From contig CAJMRT010000007.1 of NCBI GenBank assembly GCA_905215855.1, positions 1 to 63,051 on the forward strand: a stretch of DNA of 63,051 nucleotides, given 5' to 3'. The number at the start of each line of letters is the position of its first letter. Positions within the stretch are counted from its first letter, which is position 1. This stretch comes from an uncultured bacterium. Lineage in GTDB: Bacteria > Bacillota > Clostridia > Oscillospirales > Acutalibacteraceae. Positions 25,882 to 35,180 of the stretch are shown here, piece by piece. Both the position numbers and the translations under genes were made by a program. The notes under the pieces were generated by a model. That model was not told the origin of the DNA. It saw nothing but the letters and a program-made list of their open reading frames with translations, and ran no database searches.

Positions 25882-26810
25882 ATTTTACCTCCCGATTTTT
25901 TTAGATTCATATTTACAAACGCAATTCCGAGTGAAATCAGAACAAGCGATATGAGCGTTTCGATTCTGAAAACATTTTCACCGAGCATAAGCCCCGACAA
26001 AACTGTTCCGAACACGGGAACAAGCAGATTGAAAACGGAAATTCTGCTTGCATCATGAAATTTGAGAAGCCCTGTCCACAGCGAAAATGCCGCCGCCGAT
26101 ACAAACGCAAGCCAGAGCAACACGGAAACACTTTCAACATTTATCAAACCAATACTGCCACCGCAGCATATGCCCGACACAAGCAATATAAAACCGCCTG
26201 TTAAAAGCTGAAAAGCGGTTACAGGGAACGGATCTCGTCCTGTTGTGACTTTTTTCGCAACGATGTTGCCTGCCGCCGCAGATATTGTTGAAAAGAGAAT
26301 CATCATATCGCCGAACCAAGTGTCCGTGCTGACAGTTCCGCCGAAATTGATTGCGATAATTCCGCCAAATCCGAGAATACAACCGATAATTTTCATCAGC
26401 GTGAGCCTGTCGTTTTTGAAAAACAACGGCACGAAAAGTACGGTAAAGAACGATGCACAAGCCGTTATTATTGAGGTGTTCGTTCCGCTTGTAAAACCGA
26501 TTCCGATGTATGTAAAAATATACTGCAATCCTGTCTGCACCACTCCGAGTGAACAGACGGGCAGTATATCTTTTTTTGAAAGCGTCGGCGGTTTTCTTTT
26601 TGATATCCACAAAAAGAGAAACACCATAAATCCAGCCAACATAAAGCGCATTCCTGCAAAAATCAACTTTGAGCCGATATCCGACTCCTCAATCTCAAAA
26701 GCAGAGTAGCCGACCTTTATAAACGGAAAAGCCGTTCCCCACAAAAGTGTGCAGAAAATTGCTGTTAAATATGCTATTTTTTTATTTTGTAACAGTTTCA
26801 TTTTATTCAT
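25878..26810 (-). CDS. DMT-superfamily transporter (EamA type)
   Basis: Ten predicted helices in two EamA repeats (about 12-150 and 165-300), typical of drug/metabolite exporters of amino acids, purines or metabolites. The first repeat has CTLLWGTAFPFIKVG and the second ISAAAGNIVAKKV. Two close ATGs serve as possible starts; ribosome site is weak (CCGGA). Translationally coupled to the HAD gene. Substrate is unknown. Confidence 0.87.
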   Translation of the reverse strand: MNKMKLLQNKKIAYLTAIFCTLLWGTAFPFIKVGYSAFEIEESDIGSKLIFAGMRFMLAGFMVFLFLWISKRKPPTLSKKDILPVCSLGVVQTGLQYIFTYIGIGFTSGTNTSIITACASFFTVLFVPLFFKNDRLTLMKIIGCILGFGGIIAINFGGTVSTDTWFGDMMILFSTISAAAGNIVAKKVTTGRDPFPVTAFQLLTGGFILLVSGICCGGSIGLINVESVSVLLWLAFVSAAAFSLWTGLLKFHDASRISVFNLLVPVFGTVLSGLMLGENVFRIETLISLVLISLGIAFVNMNLKKSGGKI

Positions 26811-26867
26811 CCGGAAAAATTAACAATATCAAGTATAGTATACCATAAAAATCAGAAAAAGAAAACC

Positions 26868-27770
26868 TTACAATTTCAAAAATTTGTTTATTCCGTAAAC
26901 AGAATTTGCACCGTCACAACAGGCGGTTATAATTTGCCGCAAATTTTTTGTGCGGATATCCCCTGCAACAAAAATTCCCGACACGGATGTCTGACAGGTT
27001 TCATCGGCAATCACATATCCGTTGTCATCAGTTTTTACAAAACCCTTGACACATTCGGTTCTCGGTTCAAGACCTACCGCAACAAAAACTCCGTCAGTTT
27101 TCAGAATTTTCTCATTATCAAGCGTAACCGATTTAACCTTTTCGTCACCGTCAATTTTCACAACATTGGTGTTGTAAAGAATTTTGACATTACCCGATTT
27201 TTCTAGCTTTTGCACAAGCACTCTGTCGGCTTTCAATGCATCGCCCCTGCAAATAAGAAAAACCTTTTTGCAGATGTGCGACAGATAGATAGCCTCGGTA
27301 ACAGCGGTGTTTCCGCCACCGATTACCGCCACGGTTTTGTCCTTGAAAAAATAGCCGTCACACACGGCACAATAGCTTACTCCTCTGCCCTCAAACTTAT
27401 TTTCGCCGTCAATTTCCAATTTTTTGTGGGTTGCGCCCATGCAGAGAATAACAGATTTTGTCTTGACCTCACTGTCGGAACATTCAAGAATAAATCCGTC
27501 ATAATTTTTTCTTATCCCGACAAGCGCCTTTCTGACGAAATTTGCACCGAATGACTTTGCGTGCGAATAAAAGTGCTGAATGAGGTCAAAGCCTGCAATA
27601 TCGCTGAAACCCGTGTAGTTTTCAACTGCATCCGTAAGGGCAATTGAACTGCCCTCGGGTGATGACGGATCAAGCACAATGCAGTCAAGTCCGCTCCGAG
27701 AGGCATAGAGTGCCGCCGTAAGTCCTGCCGCACCTCCGCCGACAATTACAAGATCATACAAGGCTCTCAC
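26868..27770 (-). CDS. trxB: Thioredoxin reductase
   Basis: FAD enzyme that reduces thioredoxin with NADPH. The FAD site is VIVGGGAAGLTAALYASR (residues 8-25), the redox pair is CAVC (near residue 135), the NADPH site is GGGNTAVTEA and the second FAD motif is GIFVAGD. Length 300 aa is normal. It overlaps trxA by 17 bases if the GTG is used; a TTG nine bases later behind GGGTGAG is an equally good start. The gene pair forms a compact redox operon. Confidence 0.95.
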   Translation of the reverse strand: MRALYDLVIVGGGAAGLTAALYASRSGLDCIVLDPSSPEGSSIALTDAVENYTGFSDIAGFDLIQHFYSHAKSFGANFVRKALVGIRKNYDGFILECSDSEVKTKSVILCMGATHKKLEIDGENKFEGRGVSYCAVCDGYFFKDKTVAVIGGGNTAVTEAIYLSHICKKVFLICRGDALKADRVLVQKLEKSGNVKILYNTNVVKIDGDEKVKSVTLDNEKILKTDGVFVAVGLEPRTECVKGFVKTDDNGYVIADETCQTSVSGIFVAGDIRTKNLRQIITACCDGANSVYGINKFLKL

Positions 27771-28083
27771 CCATCTTTTCTGAGATTACGGAAATTATTC
27801 TTTCCTTTGTCTGAACTCCCGACATCCGCAAAATTTCCTTTCCGTCCTTAAAAAGCAGAAGTGCAGGGATTCCTGACACTCCGTAATACTCTGTCAGTTC
27901 GGGATTTTCGTCAACATTTACCTTGACGGTTTCAAAATAGTCGTTGTACTCATTATGAATTTCTTCAATCGTTGGGGCGAGCATTTTGCACGGTGAACAC
28001 CATTCGGCATAAAAATCGGCAAGCACCGGCTTTGATGATTTTATTAAGCTTTCAAATTCATTTTTTCGTATGTTTTGAACCAC
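27754..28083 (-). CDS. trxA: Thioredoxin
   Basis: Small disulfide reductase with the fold of thioredoxin. The active site is WCSPC (residues 28-32), with Ser where classical thioredoxins have Gly. The cis-proline motif is SGIPALLLFKDG. Length 109 aa. Such CSPC or CxPC variants occur in Clostridia thioredoxins paired with their own reductase. It lies directly upstream of trxB and shares its transcript. Confidence 0.93.
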   Translation of the reverse strand: MVQNIRKNEFESLIKSSKPVLADFYAEWCSPCKMLAPTIEEIHNEYNDYFETVKVNVDENPELTEYYGVSGIPALLLFKDGKEILRMSGVQTKERIISVISEKMGESLV

Positions 28084-28300
28084 AATATCACTCCGTAAAT
28101 CGTTTTTACTATTGTTCCCGATTTAAGGGTAATTATTATATCTTTGTCTGCGTATTCAAATTATGTGTAACTGCAAACCGATTTAATTGTAAAAAGGCGA
28201 AAAAAATCCCCCCGAAAAGTCGAGAGGACTTTAAATTTTTTAATTTTGCAAATTGCAATAGCAACAAAAATTTTTGCATTGATTTATTTTAAGGCAAATG

Positions 28301-29134
28301 TCATTCAAAATACAAATTTCTCAAAACCGAAATTTCTTTGGCATAACCGTCAAGCTCGTTCGGGGTTTCAAGGAAAAACGGAAGATTTCGCAAATTTTCA
28401 TTATTTATAATTTTTCCGAACGCATCAATTCCGATATTGCCCTTGCCGATTTTCTGATGCCTGTCCTTATGACTGCCAATCGGATTCATACTGTCGTTAA
28501 GGTGAATTGCTTTTAGCCTGTCAAGACCGATTACACGGTCAAATTCATCAAGTGCACCATCAAGATTATTGACAATGTCGTAGCCTGCGTCAAAAATATG
28601 GCAAGTGTCAAGGCAAACACCGATTTTATCGTTTCTTTCGACACGGTCGATAATCATACGCAGCTCTTCAAAGGTTCTGCCGACTTCTGTTCCCTTGCCC
28701 GCCATTGTTTCAAGCAACACGGTTGTTGTCATATCATCAAACATTGCTGTGTTCAAGGCATCGGAAATCTGCTCAACTGCGGTTTCAACACCCTGTCCCG
28801 TGTGACTGCCGGGATGAAAATTATAAAGATTATTCGGAAGATATTCCATTCTTTTCAAATCGTCTGTAAGCGTGTTCAGGGCAAATTCACGGGTTTCGGG
28901 TTTTGCCGAACAGAGGTTCATTGTGTACGGTGCGTGGGCAAGAATTTTCGCAAAATTATTTTCTGACATAAGTTTAATAAGTGCGTTAACATCTTCTGCA
29001 TCAATTCTTCGTGCCGCACCGCCACGAGGGTTGCGTGTAAAAAATTGAAATGTGTTTGCACCGATTGAAAGCGCATCCTTGCCGATTGCGTAAAATCCTT
29101 TTGATATTGAAAGATGAGAGCCGATATTAAGCAT
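28301..29134 (-). CDS. nfo: Endonuclease IV (AP endonuclease)
   Basis: Zinc-dependent DNA repair enzyme that cuts 5' of abasic sites. AP endonuclease family 2 motifs are present: GSHLSIS at the N-terminus, HPGSHTG, LLETMAGKG with its Glu, VCLDTCHIFDAGYD, and HLNDS near the C-terminus. Length is 277 aa. The frame remains open upstream across the tRNA gene, but the ATG at 29134 follows AAAGGAG and matches the family N-terminus. Confidence 0.96.
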   Translation of the reverse strand: MLNIGSHLSISKGFYAIGKDALSIGANTFQFFTRNPRGGAARRIDAEDVNALIKLMSENNFAKILAHAPYTMNLCSAKPETREFALNTLTDDLKRMEYLPNNLYNFHPGSHTGQGVETAVEQISDALNTAMFDDMTTTVLLETMAGKGTEVGRTFEELRMIIDRVERNDKIGVCLDTCHIFDAGYDIVNNLDGALDEFDRVIGLDRLKAIHLNDSMNPIGSHKDRHQKIGKGNIGIDAFGKIINNENLRNLPFFLETPNELDGYAKEISVLRNLYFE

Positions 29135-29222
29135 ATTTTCTCCTTTTGCGTTAATTATTTGCAGTAAGCAGTTTATCGTAAAGAAAAAAAGCCTTTCTGT
29201 CAAAAGACAAAAAGGCTTTAGT

Positions 29223-29299
29223 TGGTCGGGATGACAAGACTTGAACTTGCGACTCCACGCCCCCCAGACGTGTGCGCTACCAAACTGCGCTACATCCCG
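29223..29299 (-). tRNA. tRNA-Pro (anticodon GGG), CCA encoded
   Basis: A 77-base cloverleaf reads on the minus strand: acceptor CGGGATG/CATCCCG, D-arm AGCGCAGTTTGGTAGCGC, anticodon stem CACGT/GCGTG with loop CTGGGGG giving anticodon GGG, T-arm with GTTCAAG, discriminator A and an encoded CCA. The G-C start and the loop sequence fit bacterial proline tRNAs. It stands alone between nfo and the surface-protein gene. Confidence 0.95.
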
Positions 29300-29403
29300 A
29301 TGCAACATTAATATTTTAGCAAAATGAGAGGCTATTGTCAAGGTATTTCTAAAATTTTTTCGACTAATCGGGCAAAAACGGCGATTAAGCCGAATACAAA
29401 CAA

Positions 29404-29439
29404 CAAAGCAAAACGGACACTGCCATGTGACAGTGTCCG
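29404..29439 (-). terminator. Terminator of the surface-protein gene
   Basis: Nine-pair stem CGGACACTG with an eight-base loop, followed by TTTTGCTTTG on the minus strand. Confidence 0.85.
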
Positions 29440-29472
29440 AAAAATGCTTAGCTAAAAGAACAATATTTTAAA

Positions 29473-30555
29473 TTATTCTTCTCTCTTCTTTCTTGCAAGG
29501 AACATAACACCTGCTGCTGAAACCATAAGACCTGCCATTACGAAAACGATAGTTGTTTCAACGCCTGACTTAACTGCGCCTGTGCTTGAAGAACCTGAAC
29601 CTGATGAGCTTGAGCCACCGTTGCTTGAGCTTGAACCGCTGTTGCTTGAGCCTGATGAGCTTGAACCCTTGTTGCCTGATTTCTTAGCGTTGTCGAGCTG
29701 AGTCTTGTCAACCTTTTTACCTGTTGTAGGATCTGTGCAACCTGAGAGAATCTTCTCAACTGCAGGAGCAATCTTATCCTTATCAGGGTTCTTTGTAGCG
29801 TTGAGCTTATCTGTTACAGCACCCATAACCTGTGTTGGGCTAACCTTAAGTGTGTTAAGAAGGTTCTGTGTAAGATCTGTCTTAGCAGGATCGTTGTAGT
29901 AAGCGATGAGGTATGTAGCCATCATTGTTACATCTGTTTCGCCTTCCGGGAAAGCTGAACCAACAACATTACCTGTTGATGTGATTTTTCTCTCAGGACC
30001 ACAGTCAGAATTCTTTTCCCACTTTGCTTCGTTTGCCTTCTTCTCTGAGTCCTCAGGGTTTTCAATCTGATTACCTGTGCAATAGAGTGTGTCACCGATG
30101 CAGTTACCGCTCATGATAGCGTTGTATGACTGCATACCTGTGTTAGCACTGAAGATTACGCAGTAAACTCTTCCGTCTGACTTAGAAATTGTGTTACCTG
30201 TCTTTGAAAGGTCGTATGTAGCAATACCTGTTGAAGAATTGTATGTACATTTCTCCTTCTTTGACTGCCAATCAGGCCATGTGCCTGTACCGTCAGCCTT
30301 CCAAACATGGCAGTAAACTGTCTTTACATTATTCCAACCTGACTTCTTAACATCAAAGTTGATTGTGTTACCTGCGCCAACTTCTGAAGAAGCGTCGGCA
30401 GAAACCTCTGAAGAACCTTCAGCTGAAACTTCACCTGACTGATCTGCTGCAGCTACAGCAGCGTCATCTTCTGCTTCTGCAGCACTTGCTGTGATGGCAG
30501 CTGAACTGCACATTACTGCTGCTGCAAGAAAAAGACCTGCAATTTTCTTGAACAT
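29473..30555 (-). CDS. Secreted surface protein, possible starch-binding module, C-terminal membrane anchor
   Basis: Signal peptide (1-26 ending ITASA) and an acidic Ala/Glu/Ser linker are followed by a strand-rich domain (about 65-190). This has W-rich sequence (KSGWNNVKTVYCHVW, GTWPDW) resembling CBM26-type starch-binding modules. A helical region (about 215-290) follows, then a Ser/Gly linker, a 20-residue membrane helix, and RKKREE at the end. The tail looks like a cell-wall sorting signal but has no LPxTG; TGAVKSG sits where it would be. Four or more Cys could form disulfides. The AGGAGGAG ribosome site and strong promoter predict high expression. The binding role is inference. Confidence 0.75.
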   Translation of the reverse strand: MFKKIAGLFLAAAVMCSSAAITASAAEAEDDAAVAAADQSGEVSAEGSSEVSADASSEVGAGNTINFDVKKSGWNNVKTVYCHVWKADGTGTWPDWQSKKEKCTYNSSTGIATYDLSKTGNTISKSDGRVYCVIFSANTGMQSYNAIMSGNCIGDTLYCTGNQIENPEDSEKKANEAKWEKNSDCGPERKITSTGNVVGSAFPEGETDVTMMATYLIAYYNDPAKTDLTQNLLNTLKVSPTQVMGAVTDKLNATKNPDKDKIAPAVEKILSGCTDPTTGKKVDKTQLDNAKKSGNKGSSSSGSSNSGSSSSNGGSSSSGSGSSSTGAVKSGVETTIVFVMAGLMVSAAGVMFLARKKREE

Positions 30556-30619
30556 TTTTAATCTCCTCCTAAAATTGTTCATACATATCCAAGATAGATA
30601 TTCATATCTTAGTATTGTT

Positions 30620-30648
30620 ATTATACAATAAAAATTACAAAACTGCAA
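30620..30648 (-). promoter_or_regulatory. Promoter of the surface-protein gene
   Basis: TTGCAG and a perfect TATAAT with a 17-base spacer on the minus strand. Confidence 0.8.
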
Positions 30649-30755
30649 TAGGTTTAATTCAAAACCGTTTCTCTCAATTGCACAAGATTTAATATGTTTG
30701 TTTGGCTATTTTCCACAATTTGGGATTCAAACAAACCATAATGTGCAATTTTTGG

Positions 30756-33389
30756 TTACTTTAACATACCGTATACAGTTTCTTTAACGCTGTCAAGAGC
30801 CTCAGAAATTTTCTCCGGCTGCTTAGCGCCTGCCATAGCCATATCGGGCTTGCCGCCACCGTTACCGCCTGCTTTCTGGGCAACAGCCTTAACGATTTTG
30901 CCTGCGTTTGCACCGAGAGCGAGAGCCTCTTTACCGCAGGCTGCGGCAAATGTTACCTTGCCGTCATTCTCTGTTGCAAGAACGCATACGCACTTTGGAG
31001 CAAAATCTCTTGCCTTTTCACACATTGTGCGGAGAATATCGGCATTAGCCTTGTCAATCTTGCCGGTAACAACTCTTACACCGTGTTCCTCTGTTGTGCC
31101 TGCAAAGAGCTGGCCAATCTGAGCAACGGCAAGCTTTGAGTTGAGTTCATTGATTTCTCTCTGCTGTTCCTTAATAAGCTGTTCGGCTTTCTGAACGCCC
31201 TCAACAACTGCCTTTGGATTTGCAATTTTGAGTGATGAGCAAACATCCATAATAACAGCACTCATACCGTTGATGTACTTGAGAACGCCCATACCTGTGA
31301 GAGCCTCAATTCTTCTTACACCTGCGGCAACCGAGCCCTCCTGTCTGATTCTGAAAAGACCGAGGTTAGCAGTATTCTTAACATGAGTACCACCGCAGAA
31401 TTCAACCGAGAAGTCGCCTACGCTTACAACACGGACAACATCACCGTACTTTTCGCCGAAGAGTGCCATTGCACCGAGCTTTTTAGCCTCTTCAATAGGC
31501 ATTTCCTGTGTTGTAACAGGGATAGCCTCAAGAATCTTTTTATTTACAAGGTTCTGAACCTCAATGAGTTCTTTGGCTGTGAGAGCCTCAAAGTGAGTAA
31601 AGTCAAAACGGAAGTAATCGTCGGAAACAAGCTGACCTGCCTGCTGAACATGGTTGCCGAGAACCTCACGGAGAGCAGCCTGAAGAAGGTGAGCAGCTGT
31701 GTGGTTTCTTGTAATGTCGGCACGACGCTCTTCATCAACAGCTGTTGAAACTTCTGCGCCCACATTGATACTGCCGCTCTTTACTGTACAAGCGTGAAGG
31801 TAAATTGTGCCTGACGGATTCTTTGTTGTGTTGTCAACATCAGCTGAAAAACTGCCCGACTCCATAACACCTGTGTCGCCAACCTGACCGCCGCCTTCTC
31901 CGTAGAACGGAGTTTTGTCGAGAACGATAATAGCATTTTCGCCCTCACCGATACTGTCAACTCTCACACCGTCCTTAACGATTGCAAGAACCTTTGAAGT
32001 TGACTTAAGTTCTGTGTAACCGACAAACTCTGTATTTGCAACATCGGAAAGGTCTGTTGTGTCAGAAATCCAAGCGTCTGCACCTGCGTTCTTTCTTGCG
32101 TCACGGGAACGCTTTTTCTGCTCCTTCATAAGCTCACGGAAACGCTCAACATCAACCTTGATACCTTTTTCGGAGAGAATTTCTTTTGTAAGGTCAATCG
32201 GGAAACCGTAGGTATCGTTAAGCTTGAACGCATCCTCACCGCTGAGAATCTTAACATCCTCGTTGTCCATAATGCCGTTGAGCATCTTAAAGCCCTGATC
32301 AATTGTCTTGGCAAAGCTTTCTTCCTCAACCTTGATAACCTTTGTGATGAACTCCTGCTTTTCCTTGAGTTCGGGATAAGCTGTGAGATTTTCCTTGATA
32401 ACCGTATCGCAAACCTTATAAAGGAAAGGCTCGTTGTAACCGAGAAGTCTGCCGTGACGAGCGGCTCTTCTGAGCAAACGGCGGAGCACATAGCCCTTGC
32501 CCTCGTTTGACGGAAGAACACCGTCACCGATCATAAATGTTGTACTGCGGATATGGTCTGTGATAACACGGAGTGAAACATCGCTCTTTTCATCTCTGCC
32601 GTACTCAACACCTGTAATCTGTGAGATGTGTTTCATAATGTTCTGAATTGTGTCAACAAGGAAAAGGTTATCAACACCCTGCATAACACAGGCAAGTCTT
32701 TCAAGTCCCATACCTGTATCAATGTTCGGATGTTCAAGAGGAGTGTAGTTACCCTTGCCGTCATTCTCAAACTGAGTAAATACAAGGTTCCAAACCTCAA
32801 CAAAACGGTCACATTCGCAGCCTACATGACAGTCGGGTCTGCCGCAGCCCTTTTCGTCACCACGGTCAAAGTAGATTTCCGAACAAGGACCGCATGGACC
32901 TGAACCGTGTTCCCAGAAGTTATCTTCCTTGCCGAGTCTTACCATATGTGACGGATCAACGCCTACTTCCTTTGTCCAGATGTCAAAAGCCTCGTCATCG
33001 TCCTCATAGATTGAAACATAGAGCTTTTCGGGAGGCATTTCAAGAACCTTTGTAAAGAATTCCCATGCCCATGCTGTAGCCTCGTGCTTAAAATAGTCAC
33101 CGAATGAGAAGTTGCCGAGCATTTCAAAGAATGTACCGTGACGGGCTGTGATACCGACACGCTCAATGTCGGGAGTACGGATACATTTCTGACAGGTTGT
33201 AACACGCTTGCGGGGAGGTGTTACCTCACCTGTAAAATATTTTTTCATAGGAGCCATACCGCTGTTGATGAGCAGAAGGCTGTTGTCGTCCTTTGGAACA
33301 AGTGAAAAGCTGGGGAGTCTTAAACAACCCTTTGATTCAAAGAATTCAAGGAACTTTTCTCTTAATTCGTTAAGTCCTGTCCACTTCAT
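30756..33389 (-). CDS. alaS: Alanyl-tRNA synthetase
   Basis: Charges tRNA-Ala and edits mischarged Ser/Gly. Class II catalytic domain at the N-terminus (RLPSFSLVPKDDNSLLLINSGMAPMK), the editing domain with zinc ligands HxxxH in NHTAAHLL and CGGTH, and the C-terminal C-Ala domain ending in a Gly-rich GGNGGGKPDMA motif. Length 877 aa. The ATG follows AGGAGA; an upstream in-frame extension covers the leader and is rejected. Expression is controlled by the T-box element upstream. Confidence 0.97.
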   Translation of the reverse strand: MKWTGLNELREKFLEFFESKGCLRLPSFSLVPKDDNSLLLINSGMAPMKKYFTGEVTPPRKRVTTCQKCIRTPDIERVGITARHGTFFEMLGNFSFGDYFKHEATAWAWEFFTKVLEMPPEKLYVSIYEDDDEAFDIWTKEVGVDPSHMVRLGKEDNFWEHGSGPCGPCSEIYFDRGDEKGCGRPDCHVGCECDRFVEVWNLVFTQFENDGKGNYTPLEHPNIDTGMGLERLACVMQGVDNLFLVDTIQNIMKHISQITGVEYGRDEKSDVSLRVITDHIRSTTFMIGDGVLPSNEGKGYVLRRLLRRAARHGRLLGYNEPFLYKVCDTVIKENLTAYPELKEKQEFITKVIKVEEESFAKTIDQGFKMLNGIMDNEDVKILSGEDAFKLNDTYGFPIDLTKEILSEKGIKVDVERFRELMKEQKKRSRDARKNAGADAWISDTTDLSDVANTEFVGYTELKSTSKVLAIVKDGVRVDSIGEGENAIIVLDKTPFYGEGGGQVGDTGVMESGSFSADVDNTTKNPSGTIYLHACTVKSGSINVGAEVSTAVDEERRADITRNHTAAHLLQAALREVLGNHVQQAGQLVSDDYFRFDFTHFEALTAKELIEVQNLVNKKILEAIPVTTQEMPIEEAKKLGAMALFGEKYGDVVRVVSVGDFSVEFCGGTHVKNTANLGLFRIRQEGSVAAGVRRIEALTGMGVLKYINGMSAVIMDVCSSLKIANPKAVVEGVQKAEQLIKEQQREINELNSKLAVAQIGQLFAGTTEEHGVRVVTGKIDKANADILRTMCEKARDFAPKCVCVLATENDGKVTFAAACGKEALALGANAGKIVKAVAQKAGGNGGGKPDMAMAGAKQPEKISEALDSVKETVYGMLK

Positions 33390-33470
33390 AAAAAATCTCT
33401 CCTTATACAAATTCACAGGGGAATACAATATTCGTTCAAATTTGTTTAAAGTATGCAACCGAGCAAAATA

Positions 33471-33720
33471 AAAAATCCCATTGTATAAAAATACAATGGG
33501 ACAGGAATATCCTGCGGTACCACCCAAATTGACGCTAAGCGTCCGCTTTGAGTAATCGTCATATAGATTACATTTCCTTAACGCAGAAATACGCTGTGCT
33601 TAATCACACAGAGCTCAGGGGCAGCGCACCGAAACTTCACATAAAAGCCTTGCACCAAAACGGCTTTCTCTCTGAAATGCTGACATCTCGGTTAATCCCG
33701 TCACAGCCGAATATTGTAAT
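33471..33720 (-). promoter_or_regulatory. T-box riboswitch of alaS
   Basis: On the minus strand the leader holds the conserved T-box GGGTGGTACCGC (33514-33525). It is followed by a terminator stem CCCATTGTAT with TTTTTTATTTT (33471-33500). Upstream is a long structured stem I region with AGAGAGAAAGCCG and GGTGCAAGG blocks and an Ala-type GCT/GCC in the specifier area (GCGCTGCCCC). Uncharged tRNA-Ala should favour readthrough. The exact specifier triplet needs folding. Confidence 0.92.
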
Positions 33721-33723
33721 TCA

Positions 33724-33752
33724 ATTGTAGCAAATAATTTAAATCAGAGCAA
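33724..33752 (-). promoter_or_regulatory. Promoter of the T-box/alaS transcript
   Basis: TTGCTC and TACAAT separated by 17 bases on the minus strand, just ahead of the T-box stem I. Confidence 0.65.
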
Positions 33753-33807
33753 CACTCTGCTTTGCTTGCAAGGAGCAGAGTTTGCGACAGATTGCAATCA
33801 AGTGCAT

Positions 33808-33894
33808 AGGAGCGTCAGCTCCTCAGTATTTCAGCGGGAGATTTGCTCACGCTGAAAGGCTGAATTGTTCCCCACCGTTTTTAAGGTGGGGAAC
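33808..33894. other. Cluster of three hairpins downstream of the U32 gene
   Basis: Three stems in a row: AGGAGC/GCTCCT, TTTCAGCG/CGCTGAAA and GTTCCCCACC/GGTGGGGAAC (33867-33894). The last could act as the terminator of the eight-gene operon but lacks a T-run. The layout also resembles ends of IS200/IS605-type elements; no transposase gene is near. Confidence 0.5.
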
Positions 33895-33950
33895 ACCAGC
33901 ACTTAGATTATAGAACTGTTTCTTTGCGTTGTCAATAGCAAAATTCGGGT

Positions 33951-35180
33951 TTAATCACGCTTTTTTCTGATAACCGAGCCTGACGGAACTGGTGCGTTGC
34001 ACTTCATTGTAAGTCTTTGCATTGGATGCGGCGCACTTTCAACGGGCATACCCTCGTCTGTTGTAAGCGACTCGCACTTAATTTCAAACGGTATTCCGCT
34101 CGGCGGAAGCACATCGAGTGTGTCGCCGACATAGAATTTGTTACGCTGAGTGATTACCGCTGTTGTATCGTCAACAAGTTCTTCGCACAATGCGACATTA
34201 TCATAATGACGGATATATCCGCCGTTGCCTGTAACCTGACCGGGTTCTCTGCCAAAATAGAATCCTGTGTTATACTCACGGTGGCTGATTTTTTCAAGCT
34301 CTTCCTTAATCCAAGGTTTGAGAGTATAATTATCACCCTCGGCAAAATAATCGTCAACAGCGTGACGGTAAGCGTTTGTTGTAACAGCGGCATAGTAAGC
34401 CGACTTCGCTCTGCCCTCAATTTTAAAGCTTGAAATACCTGCCTTTACAAGTTCGGGGATATGCTCAATCATACAGAGATCTCTTGAATTGTAGAGGTAT
34501 GTACCGTCGCCCGCTTCTTCAACAGGGAAATACTGCCCCTGACGATTTTCTTCGTAGAGATGATATTTCCAACGGCACGGCTGAGCGCAGTCGCCGTGAT
34601 TTGCATCTCTGCCAGTCATATAGCTTGAAATAAGGCATCTGCCTGAAAATGAAACACACATTGCACCGTGTACAAAGCATTCGATTTCAAGTTCTTTCGG
34701 AACTTTTGCACGCATTTCGGCAATTTCATCAAGCGGAATTTCTCTTGCAAGCACAACTCTTGATGCACCCATATTGTAGAGTACATTTGCCGCTGCATAA
34801 TTTGTAACTCCCGCCTGAGTTGAAATGTGGCGCTGAACCTTTGGCGCATACTTTTTAGCCGCCTCAAAAACACCGAGATCGGCAATGATGAACGCATCAA
34901 CTCCGCAAGCCTGCGCATTCTCCATAAATTCCTGAAGATGAGGAATTTCGTTGTTGCGTGGGAGTGTGTTGCAAGTCACATGGATTCTTGCCCCCTTTGC
35001 ATGGGCAAGGTCACAAGCCTGTTTGAGCTGGTCGTTATCAAAATTCTGCGGTGCGGAACGCATTCCAAACATTTTTCCTGCAAGAAAAACTGCGTCTGCG
35101 CCAAAGTTTAAAGCGGATTTAAGGCAATCCATATCACCTGCCGGTGACAAAATTTCGGGTTTTTCAAAATTAGTTATCAT
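33951..35180 (-). CDS. U32 peptidase family protein, TrhP-like
   Basis: Family U32 proteins of the TrhP type are known to be needed for 5-hydroxyuridine at tRNA wobble U34. The domain starts at KPEILSPAGDMDCLKSALNFGADAV. Four Cys that fit the known Fe-S ligands are seen in FVHGAMC, SGRC and GDCAQPC. Length is 409 aa. It starts inside the end of mltG (11-base overlap). In Bacillus subtilis, yrrN-yrrO (trhP) also lie next to yrrL (mltG), so the context supports the assignment. The methyltransferase trmR of that cluster is not here. Confidence 0.85.
   Translation of the reverse strand: MITNFEKPEILSPAGDMDCLKSALNFGADAVFLAGKMFGMRSAPQNFDNDQLKQACDLAHAKGARIHVTCNTLPRNNEIPHLQEFMENAQACGVDAFIIADLGVFEAAKKYAPKVQRHISTQAGVTNYAAANVLYNMGASRVVLAREIPLDEIAEMRAKVPKELEIECFVHGAMCVSFSGRCLISSYMTGRDANHGDCAQPCRWKYHLYEENRQGQYFPVEEAGDGTYLYNSRDLCMIEHIPELVKAGISSFKIEGRAKSAYYAAVTTNAYRHAVDDYFAEGDNYTLKPWIKEELEKISHREYNTGFYFGREPGQVTGNGGYIRHYDNVALCEELVDDTTAVITQRNKFYVGDTLDVLPPSGIPFEIKCESLTTDEGMPVESAPHPMQRLTMKCNAPVPSGSVIRKKRD

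Noticed and set aside
29135..29341. N-terminal extension of endonuclease IV
   Set aside because: It is the translated tRNA-Pro gene; the ATG at 29134 has a good ribosome site and matches the family start.
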